A stretch of 39,045 nucleotides of DNA from an uncultured Prevotella sp. (lineage in GTDB: Bacteria > Bacteroidota > Bacteroidia > Bacteroidales > Bacteroidaceae). The DNA lies in the NCBI GenBank assembly GCA_900315695.1, contig ONAE01000019.1, positions 1 through 39,045 of the forward strand. The letters are read 5' to 3'. Position 1 is the first letter of the stretch. Every line of letters starts with the position of its first letter. The translations under genes were made by a program, and so were the position numbers. The notes under the pieces are model-generated. The model was not told where the DNA came from, made no database searches, and saw nothing but the letters and a program-made list of their open reading frames with translations. Below, one piece after another: positions 32,517 through 39,045 of the stretch.

Positions 32517-35500
32517 CGCTGCTCGATCCACTTACGTGCGTTCACAAATGCCTCAATCCAAGGTGTTACCTCGTCGTTGCGGCGATCAGCAGGATACCAG
32601 GCGTTTTGCCAGGGGAATACGGCACGCTCCAAGTGTGGCATCATACAGAGATGACGACCATCCTCAGAGCAGATACCTGCTACATTATAGTCAGAACCAT
32701 TAGGATTAGCAGGATAGCCAGCGTAGTTGTACTTGGCAATCACGTTGTAAGTGCTCTCTGCCTCAGGCAGATGGAACTTACCCTCTCCGTGGGCTACCCA
32801 CAGACCGAGTTTGTTGCCGCTCAATGAGCCAAACATCACGCTGTTATTCTGAGGAATGCTCAGGCTGATAAACTCACTCTCGAACTTATGCGAGTCGTTG
32901 TGCAGCATCTTAGCGCCCTTAGCACCAGTGAGACCGAGCTCCACCATCAGCTGGCAACCGTTACAGATACCCAGTGAGAGAGTGTCCTCGCGGGCATAGA
33001 ACTTATCGAGTGCCTCCTTGGCCTTGGGGTTGAAGAGGAAGGCACCAGCCCAACCCTTAGCAGAACCCAGCACGTCGGAGTTGGAGAAACCACCGCAGAA
33101 CACAATCATGTTGATGTCCTCAAGGGTCTCGCGACCACTGATCAGATCGGTCATCATCACGTCCTTCACGTCGAAGCCTGCCAGATACAGACAGTAAGCC
33201 ATCTCGCGCTCACCGTTGGTACCCTTCTCACGGATAATTGCTGCCTTGATGCCAGAGGGCTGACGGCGATCGGCAGAGATGCCATACTGAGCCAACTTAC
33301 CAGTGAAGTCCTTATTGAATTTCATCTCGATAGGCTGCTTCTTGTAGTTCTCAAAGCGCTCCATAGCCTTGCCATTGAAGCTCTGCTTGCGGTCGAGCAG
33401 GTAAGAAGTCTTATACCAAGTGTCACGCAGGGCGTCGATGTCGAAGGTCAGCTCCTCGTCGCCAGCCTTCACCACGATGCTACGGCTGTCTTCTACAGGA
33501 TAGCCGATCTTGGCAAAGCCAATACCTTGCTCCTCCATGAAGTCCTTGAACTCCTGCTTGTGCTCATCGCTTACCTCGATCACCACACCTGGGTTCTCTG
33601 CGAAGAGCGTCTTCACGATGTCACCATCCTTGCAGATGTCGTGCAGGTTGATGTGCATACCACCTTTGGTGTTGGCGAAACACATCTCGAGCAGGGTAGT
33701 AATCAGACCACCGGCAGAGATATCGTGACCAGCCATAATCCAGCCCTTCTCAATCATCTGCTGAACAGCCATAAAGGCATCGGCGAAGTACTCAGCGTTC
33801 TTCACAGTAGGTACATCATCGCCCACCTTACCTAAGCTCTGGGCGAAGGCAGAACCACCCAGACGCTGCTCGTCAAACGAGAAGTCGATATGATAGAGTG
33901 ATGCGTTTTTATCGTTTACCAATACTGGCGATACCACTTTCTTGATGTCAGAAACCTCACCGCCGGCAGATACAATCACCGTTCCTGGAGAGATAATCTT
34001 CTCGCCGTTAGGATACTGCTGACTCAAAGACAGCGAGTCCTTACCAGTAGGTACGTTGATATGCAGGTCGCAGCAGAAATCGCTCAGTGCCTTCACACCA
34101 GCATACAGACGGGCATCCTCACCCTCCTGAGAGCGACAAGGCCACATCCAGTTAGCTGAGAGACTCAGCGAATCCATACCCTCAGCGAGAGGAGCCCAAA
34201 CGATGTTGGTCAGTGCCTCAGCTACAGAGAGAACACTGCCAGCAGCAGGATCAGCCAGACCAGCCTGAGGTGCATGACCTAAGGCGGTGGCGATACCTTT
34301 CACGCCACGATAGTCGAGGGCTACCACACCACAGTCGCTCAGAGGCAACTGAATCTCACCCTGACACTGCTGACGGGCAATCTTACCTGTTACAGAGCGG
34401 TCCACTTTATTAGTGAGCCAGTCCTTACAAGCCACAGCCTCCAACTGAAGCACGCGGTCGAGATATTCATTAATCTTATCTTGACTGTAGGTCACGTCCT
34501 CGTAGTGGCGCTCTACAGTATTGTCACGCATGATGGTCTTCGGCGAGTGTCCGAACATCTGAGCCACATCGAGGTCGAATGGCTTCACACCGTCGCCCTG
34601 CTTGAATGAGAAGTGGGCATCGCCTGTGGTTTCACCAACTACATACAGCGGAGCACGCTCACGCTCAGCGATCTTACGTACATGTTCGATGTGCTTCTCG
34701 TCGATGAGCAAGCCCATACGCTCCTGACTCTCGTTGGCGATGATTTCCTTACTTGAAAGCGTCTTGTCACCAATAGGCAGCTTGGTCATGTCGATCTCAC
34801 CACCGCACTCCTCAACGAGCTCAGAGAGACAGTTCAGGTGTCCGGCAGAACCGTGATCGTGGATAGAAACCACAGGATTCACATCCTCTTCGCAGAGGGC
34901 ACGCACCAGGTTGTAGGCACGCTTCTGCATCTCTGGGTTGGCACGCTGAACGGCGTTCAACTCGATGCCGTTGCTATAGCGACCTGTATCTACTGATGAT
35001 ACAGAACCACCACCCAAGCCGATACGGTAGTTATCACCACCGACAACAACGACCTTGTTACCCTTCTGGGGCTCCTTCTTCAGACAGTCGCGCTTGGTGC
35101 CGTAACCCACACCACCTGCCAGCATAATCACCTTGTCGTAAGCGTATTTCTCCTTGCCCTCCTGATGCTCGAATGTCAGCACAGAACCGCAGATCAGCGG
35201 CTGACCGAACTTGTTTCCGAAGTCTGAAGCACCGTTAGAGGCTTTTGTCAGAATCTGCTGAGGTGTCTGATACAGCCACTGGCGAACAGGCAGGATATCC
35301 TCCCAGTCGCGGGCAGCACCCTCATCGTCGTGCAGACGGGGATAAGCAGTCATATAAACAGCAGTACCAGCAATTGGCCAAGAACCGACACCACCACCCA
35401 TACGGTCGCGGATCTCACCACCCGTACCAGTAGCAGCACCGTTGAAGGGCTCTACGGTGGTGGGGAAGTTATGGGTCTCAGCCTTCAGTGAGATCACACT

Positions 35501-36010
35501 TTCGATATCCTTCACCTGGAAGTAGTCTGAGGTGCTCTGATCCTTTGGCGCAAACTGTTCCACCATGGGACCCTGTGCGAAAGCAACATTATCCTTATAG
35601 GCAGAGAGAATCTTGTTGGGATTCTCCTGTGTGGTCTTCTTGATCATCGCAAAGAGTGAACTCTCCATCTCCTTGCCGTCGATGATAAAGGTACCACCGA
35701 AGATCTTATGACGGCAGTGCTCTGAGTTGATCTGGGCGAAACCGAAGATTTCAGAGTCCGTCAGCGGACGACCGTTCTGTTTCTCCAGTCCGTGCAGATA
35801 CTCGATTTCCTCAGGACTGAGGGCGAGACCTTCCTGCTCGTTATACTCTTCCAGATTATCCACATACTTGATGGGCTCTGGCTTGATGTTGATCGTAAAA
35901 ATGTCCTGGTTTAAGCCATTGTACATGCGCTGCAGCATCTCGTCGTGCTCGGCATCCTTGCTGCTGGCGGGGAAATATTCCTCGATGCGGCTGATGCCCT
36001 GAAGGCCCAT
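32513..36010 (-). CDS. purL: Phosphoribosylformylglycinamidine synthase, large form (N-terminus broken off)
   Basis: Makes FGAM from FGAR, glutamine and ATP in purine synthesis (cytoplasm). The 1165-residue frame carries the FGAR-AT core (FAQINSEHCRHKIFGG, ETHNFPTTVEPFNGAATGTGGEIRD, GLGGGSVSSVDTG) and a C-terminal glutamine amidotransferase with nucleophile Cys1016 in LGICNGCQLM and HGEGKFHLPE. The ATG at 36010 is not the real N-terminus: MGLQGISRIEE matches an internal part of PurL, and the first 45 residues of the protein lie in another frame at 36018-36152. About 22 residues, matching the segment around PGTISPWSSKATDI of E. coli PurL, are missing between the two. Full-length would be near 1234 residues. 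The stop overlaps the next gene by ATGA. Confidence 0.93.
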   Translation of the reverse strand: MGLQGISRIEEYFPASSKDAEHDEMLQRMYNGLNQDIFTINIKPEPIKYVDNLEEYNEQEGLALSPEEIEYLHGLEKQNGRPLTDSEIFGFAQINSEHCRHKIFGGTFIIDGKEMESSLFAMIKKTTQENPNKILSAYKDNVAFAQGPMVEQFAPKDQSTSDYFQVKDIESVISLKAETHNFPTTVEPFNGAATGTGGEIRDRMGGGVGSWPIAGTAVYMTAYPRLHDDEGAARDWEDILPVRQWLYQTPQQILTKASNGASDFGNKFGQPLICGSVLTFEHQEGKEKYAYDKVIMLAGGVGYGTKRDCLKKEPQKGNKVVVVGGDNYRIGLGGGSVSSVDTGRYSNGIELNAVQRANPEMQKRAYNLVRALCEEDVNPVVSIHDHGSAGHLNCLSELVEECGGEIDMTKLPIGDKTLSSKEIIANESQERMGLLIDEKHIEHVRKIAERERAPLYVVGETTGDAHFSFKQGDGVKPFDLDVAQMFGHSPKTIMRDNTVERHYEDVTYSQDKINEYLDRVLQLEAVACKDWLTNKVDRSVTGKIARQQCQGEIQLPLSDCGVVALDYRGVKGIATALGHAPQAGLADPAAGSVLSVAEALTNIVWAPLAEGMDSLSLSANWMWPCRSQEGEDARLYAGVKALSDFCCDLHINVPTGKDSLSLSQQYPNGEKIISPGTVIVSAGGEVSDIKKVVSPVLVNDKNASLYHIDFSFDEQRLGGSAFAQSLGKVGDDVPTVKNAEYFADAFMAVQQMIEKGWIMAGHDISAGGLITTLLEMCFANTKGGMHINLHDICKDGDIVKTLFAENPGVVIEVSDEHKQEFKDFMEEQGIGFAKIGYPVEDSRSIVVKAGDEELTFDIDALRDTWYKTSYLLDRKQSFNGKAMERFENYKKQPIEMKFNKDFTGKLAQYGISADRRQPSGIKAAIIREKGTNGEREMAYCLYLAGFDVKDVMMTDLISGRETLEDINMIVFCGGFSNSDVLGSAKGWAGAFLFNPKAKEALDKFYAREDTLSLGICNGCQLMVELGLTGAKGAKMLHNDSHKFESEFISLSIPQNNSVMFGSLSGNKLGLWVAHGEGKFHLPEAESTYNVIAKYNYAGYPANPNGSDYNVAGICSEDGRHLCMMPHLERAVFPWQNAWYPADRRNDEVTPWIEAFVNARKWIEQR

Positions 36011-36152
36011 GTTCTGGCTTCAGCTCTTCGGCGTCGAGCAACTCTGCCTCGCCGTAAAGCCAGTTTAATTCCTTGATTTCCTGTTCATTAAGTGCGTGAT
36101 TGACCTCAGTTGCAATCACTGTCTTTTGTGGGGTCTGAAAGAAGCGTATCAT
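36011..36152 (-). pseudogene. purL: Detached 5' fragment of purL in another frame
   Basis: From the ATG at 36152 the frame reads 45 residues typical of the N-terminus of Bacteroidetes PurL (MIRFFQTPQKTVIATEV to AEELK, ending at 36018). It should go on with a PRxxMITPW-type segment, but the sequence jumps to QNMGLQG in another frame after one extra base at 36017. The missing stretch is about 65 bases, not a multiple of three. The promoter at 36187-36218 fits this ATG. Either the gene is broken or the assembly lost bases here. Confidence 0.85.
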
Positions 36153-36186
36153 ACCTATTTTATTATTAAATTTCTAAATTTGCGTG

Positions 36187-36218
36187 CAAAGGTAGTGCAA
36201 TTTGAGCGAAAAACCAAA
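36187..36218 (-). promoter_or_regulatory. Full promoter of purL (-33 and -7)
   Basis: On the minus strand TTTG (36215-36218) is followed after 20 bases by TACCTTTG (36187-36194), the best match to the Bacteroidetes primary promoter in the window. It lies 35 bases upstream of the ATG at 36152, which supports that codon as the original purL start. Confidence 0.75.
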
Positions 36219-36227
36219 TAAATTTGG
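36214..36227 (-). terminator. Weak terminator hairpin after the DUF4130 gene
   Basis: On the minus strand CCAAA and TTTGG pair around a 4-base loop and are followed by TTTTT. The hairpin overlaps the -33 box of the purL promoter, so the two units are joined with almost no spacer. Confidence 0.4.
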
Positions 36228-36248
36228 GCTTTATTGACTTATTGTTTT

Positions 36249-36899
36249 TCAGTCATGTATTTCCAGTAGCGGCGGGGCATGTCGTTGAGCTGTGTCCAGA
36301 TTGAAGGGCACAGCTGCCTCGTCTTCGAAGGTGATGCGGATCACGGTCTTGCCGTCATAGTTGAAGCCGTAGTGCCGCTTGGCATCATAGATGAGCCAGG
36401 GCTGATCGTTGAACCTGTCCTGGAAATGATCGATGATGATGGGTAGCACATTGTGATCGGGACTGACCACAGCGAGGTAAGTGCCGTCTTTCGCCTTCTG
36501 AAAGCGGATAAACTGCTTCATGCGCAGTTGCTCGTGAAGCACCTTTCGGGCGATGTTCGTCACTGCCAGCACGTCAGAATCGGCAAAGTTCTTGGAGATA
36601 TCTCCCTGTCTAAATACCTTGCAGACATATCGGAACAATGGCGTGTTCAGCTCCTTCAGCTCTGACAACCAACTCACGGATATCAGTTTCATCGCCTCTC
36701 GTGTCAGTTTCTTCTCCAGTCCTGTCCACACCCGTCGTGCCTTCTCCTCGTCTGTCGTCACCTGATAGGTGCGTTCGCAGAAAAGGGGCAGGGCATCGCC
36801 CTCAGTCAGCAGCTCCTCTGGTTGCTCTTTCAGGCTGAATGCGTCGAACACAGCCGTCAGCAGCCCGTCCATCGTGCCGTCAAATAGATAGATCGTCAT
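36249..36899 (-). CDS. DUF4130 / TIGR03915-type putative DNA repair protein, C-terminus disrupted
   Basis: Family linked to DNA repair through its usual neighbour, a radical SAM protein, and through fusions to UdgX-type uracil-DNA-binding proteins; the activity is unknown. The 216-residue frame has the family's opening (IYLFDGTMDGLLTAVFDAF), TEGDALPLF, the helical middle (RKVLHEQLRMKQFIRFQKAKDGTYLAVVSPDHNVLPIIIDHFQDRF) and QPWLIYDAKRHYGFNYDG. The usual end, a DEKLFQxLWKxYFK segment then MPxRYWKYLTEK, is changed: the first is absent, and the second (LNDMPRRYWKYMTEKQ) is present but in another frame, ending with a stop at 36239-36241. The gene starts 3 bases after the VirE-type gene. The partner radical SAM gene is not in the window. 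Confidence 0.82.
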   Translation of the reverse strand: MTIYLFDGTMDGLLTAVFDAFSLKEQPEELLTEGDALPLFCERTYQVTTDEEKARRVWTGLEKKLTREAMKLISVSWLSELKELNTPLFRYVCKVFRQGDISKNFADSDVLAVTNIARKVLHEQLRMKQFIRFQKAKDGTYLAVVSPDHNVLPIIIDHFQDRFNDQPWLIYDAKRHYGFNYDGKTVIRITFEDEAAVPFNLDTAQRHAPPLLEIHD

Positions 36900-36902
36900 C
36901 TT

Positions 36903-39029
36903 TTATTTCTCTTTCAGCCAATATTCTGAGAGGCCGTTCACTACTCTGTGTTTGAAGTTGAACTTGTAGCTGTTCAGTGCCCTTCCGAGTTTGTTGGGCG
37001 ACATCTTTTCGGCATCGAAATAGGTGTATTTCGAGACAAACAGACTGAGAATCTCACTGGTTCCCCACCAACGGCCCTCGTCTTCTTTCGGCTTGCGGAA
37101 GTTCTCTGCTATCATCTCCTCCAAGGCAACGGTTCGCTGATAGGGCTCGTTCTCCCGCATCAGTTCGGCTATCTCGCTGTCTTCCAGCCAGTAGCGCTCT
37201 CCGCTTATCACCATCTGAAGCACCTGGGCGTAGAGCTGACGATGGTCGATATCGTCAGTAAAGTCGATGCTTTGTCCGTTGGGGATGCCTACACAGACGA
37301 AACGTCTGGAACCTGTCGGATCGACGAGTGGCTGCATCTGGTTGGTGGTACCGATGAACGAGGTGTAACGTCTGTACTGCTTGATGGTCTTGCCGTAAGG
37401 CGGACGGAACTTCACATCGCTAGATGACAACAGATACTTCAACACAATCTGCTGCGAGTTGGTGGTCTTGTCAAACTCGTCGATGTTGATCAGCGCAAAC
37501 GATGTCAGCGCGATGTTCAGGTCGAACTCGTTCTTGAAGTTCAGTTTGTCGTTGTAGTAGTCGCGCAGTTCTGGAGGCAGCAGGATCTTGCAAAAGCGTG
37601 TCTTTCCACATCCCTGCCGACCAATCAGCAACGGTGTTAACGCATTGCCAGTCAGCTGTTTATCACTCTCGCGCCACTGGGCCACCATACCCATGAGCCA
37701 GTATCTCAGATATTTCTCCCAATGGGGCTGTTCTGTGGGAACACGCTTGGCGAGAGCTGCAATCCTGTCCTCGCCATCCCACGCAGGCAGCTCCTTCAAC
37801 CAGGTGTTCACGGGGTCGTATTGTTCGATGCGGGTGGAGTCGATGAAGCGGTTCACATCCTGATCCCACGACTTCAATCCCTGCTCACGCGCTTCGATGG
37901 TCATATCGTTTCTCACTTCTTCCGTCAGTGGCTTAAACGTCTGATCCTCAGAATATTTCATACGATACTCAGCCACACCCGTCATCAGGTTCTTGCGCAT
38001 ATCATAGTTGGCTGTGAGGAAAATTTCTGTCCGCATCGTCTGAAGCGTCTCCTGAGGCACACTTTTCAGCGGCTTCATCTTGTGCTTCTTGCGATAGTCC
38101 TCCATCAGTGTAATTTCGTAGGTGGTGCTGAATACGCTTTTCACCAAATCAGGATCGTTGTGAAACAAAGGATGCTCTAAGGCCATCCCCTGGGCATGAG
38201 CCAACGGGATGCCCTGTTCCAGCGACTTTCGGGCTATCTGTTGTAACAGCTGCATCTGGCGATTTTCGTCAGGCAGGTCGAAGTATTCTCCTAACACCTC
38301 ACGCAGGATAAAGAGCCAATTAAAATGATAGGTACGAGTGATGGTGCGTCCAGGCATCAGCATGTCGCTCTCCCATGAAATCTTGGCAGGCTCCAGTTCC
38401 TCGTGCTTCTTCGTGTCAGCCTTGAAGGGACGTGCATTCGGATTGAAGTACATCTCAGGATCGGCACTCATATAAACCGTCCGCTCCAACTGGGGCTCCA
38501 GATATTCGATGTCCAGACCAAACTGATTCTGATAGGCCCTCCGAGCCGTCTCGTAGAGGTTCTTATGAAACATCCGAATCTCGTCCTCTTTCGTGGGTAA
38601 TCCGCCGTCACCAAACAGCTCCCCTCGACAGACGATCTTTACACTCATGCCTGAGGCTCCCAGGAAAGCCATCATCGTCTCATCCAGTCTCGCAGTCTGA
38701 TTCCTGATGCTGGCGGCTTCCTCATAGGTCTTCAGACCATTGACTTCTACCACCACCAGACCATTGTACTTCAGTCCTTTCTGAATCTCCTTGTAGTTGA
38801 TACATTCTGCTGCAAAGAGGATACGCGGCAGGTTTACCGTGTGCTGCTGATCATCCAAGGTGATCTGTCCGTCAGGCATCCGCTTAAGCTTATAGAACTG
38901 ATAGTTCAGTCGGAGATTGAACACTCTGTCCTTTTCAGGATTCTCACGGATCATCTCTGCAAGATCCGACAATTCCAGGCGTTTGATGACCTCTTTTTTA
39001 CGTGATAATTTCAAAAAACTGACTTTCAT
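36903..39029 (-). CDS. VirE-type (DUF3874 / BT4734-like) P-loop protein
   Basis: Bacteroidetes protein of the virulence-associated E group, related to primase-helicases of mobile elements; the cellular role is not established. The 708-residue protein has an N-terminal BT4734-like domain (about 1-200; LPRILFAAECINYKEIQKGLKYNGLVVVEVNGL), a linker (about 200-400), then the VirE ATPase with Walker A GRQGCGKT (residues 470-477, Lys476), Walker B-like ALINIDEFD and a sensor-like SFIGTTNQ, followed by TGSRRFVCVGI. The C-terminal part (about 620-708, GRWWGTSEILSLFVSKY) looks like a DUF3874-type winged helix. The first codon is only 16 bases from the window edge, so its promoter cannot be judged. No integrase or phage gene accompanies it here. 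Confidence 0.85.
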   Translation of the reverse strand: MKVSFLKLSRKKEVIKRLELSDLAEMIRENPEKDRVFNLRLNYQFYKLKRMPDGQITLDDQQHTVNLPRILFAAECINYKEIQKGLKYNGLVVVEVNGLKTYEEAASIRNQTARLDETMMAFLGASGMSVKIVCRGELFGDGGLPTKEDEIRMFHKNLYETARRAYQNQFGLDIEYLEPQLERTVYMSADPEMYFNPNARPFKADTKKHEELEPAKISWESDMLMPGRTITRTYHFNWLFILREVLGEYFDLPDENRQMQLLQQIARKSLEQGIPLAHAQGMALEHPLFHNDPDLVKSVFSTTYEITLMEDYRKKHKMKPLKSVPQETLQTMRTEIFLTANYDMRKNLMTGVAEYRMKYSEDQTFKPLTEEVRNDMTIEAREQGLKSWDQDVNRFIDSTRIEQYDPVNTWLKELPAWDGEDRIAALAKRVPTEQPHWEKYLRYWLMGMVAQWRESDKQLTGNALTPLLIGRQGCGKTRFCKILLPPELRDYYNDKLNFKNEFDLNIALTSFALINIDEFDKTTNSQQIVLKYLLSSSDVKFRPPYGKTIKQYRRYTSFIGTTNQMQPLVDPTGSRRFVCVGIPNGQSIDFTDDIDHRQLYAQVLQMVISGERYWLEDSEIAELMRENEPYQRTVALEEMIAENFRKPKEDEGRWWGTSEILSLFVSKYTYFDAEKMSPNKLGRALNSYKFNFKHRVVNGLSEYWLKEK

Positions 39030-39045
39030 ATTTTGATTTTTTTAT

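Noticed and set aside
32513-32531. Start of the first chromate transporter at 32531
   Set aside because: This would overlap purL by 19 bases; the ATG at 32516 gives a standard ATGA overlap and the usual CHR N-terminus.
36903-39029. Prophage or integrative element at the right edge
   Set aside because: Only one VirE-type gene is seen; no integrase, relaxase, attachment repeat or phage gene is in the window.

Overview
The window looks like chromosomal DNA of a gut- or rumen-type Prevotellaceae (Bacteroidetes). The evidence is two SusC/SusD loci, repeated promoter elements of the Bacteroidetes TAnnTTTG (-7) type, lipoprotein signals on surface glycan proteins, a Reg_prop/AraC-type regulator and a paired chromate transporter. 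Genus-level placement is inference; no rRNA gene is present.

Left part (1-10129, minus strand): a starch-type Sus locus read right to left, susC-susD-susE-susF, followed by an endo-galactanase (GH53) with its own promoter and terminator, then a secreted GH13 alpha-amylase that runs off the left edge. The GH53 unit sits where the Sus amylase would be expected and has its own phased regulatory repeats. Centre (10364-15647, plus strand): a compact operon divergent from susC encodes a LacI-family repressor, an SLC45/GPH-type sugar transporter, and a large membrane regulator with beta-propeller sensor, Y_Y_Y domain, one membrane helix and AraC DNA-binding domain, but no histidine kinase or receiver. 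A perfect LacI-type palindrome lies between the divergent promoters and a near copy lies upstream of the amylase.

Right-centre (15830-31398): an arabinan utilisation locus with susC, susD, a duplicated-domain surface lipoprotein, a lipoprotein endo-arabinanase on a Pro-Thr stalk, two more GH43 enzymes, a GH51 arabinofuranosidase, and a convergent GH43. Upstream of its susC is an array of about five phased operator-like repeats that starts at the stop codon of the regulator gene. A strong terminator separates the susCD-lipoprotein block from the enzyme block.

Right part (29782-39029, minus strand): a VirE/DUF3874-type ATPase gene, a DUF4130 DNA-repair-associated gene, purL, two overlapping chromate-transporter halves, then the convergent GH43. 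Both DUF4130 (3' end) and purL (5' end) have apparent internal deletions that break frame within about 300 bp of each other. This is either real decay or a local assembly fault.

Working model: the surface amylase/Sus proteins capture starch and the LacI-MFS pair handles maltodextrin sensing and import; arabinan is cut outside by the lipoprotein endo-arabinanase, imported by SusCD, and trimmed in the periplasm by GH43/GH51 enzymes under the kinase-less regulator.
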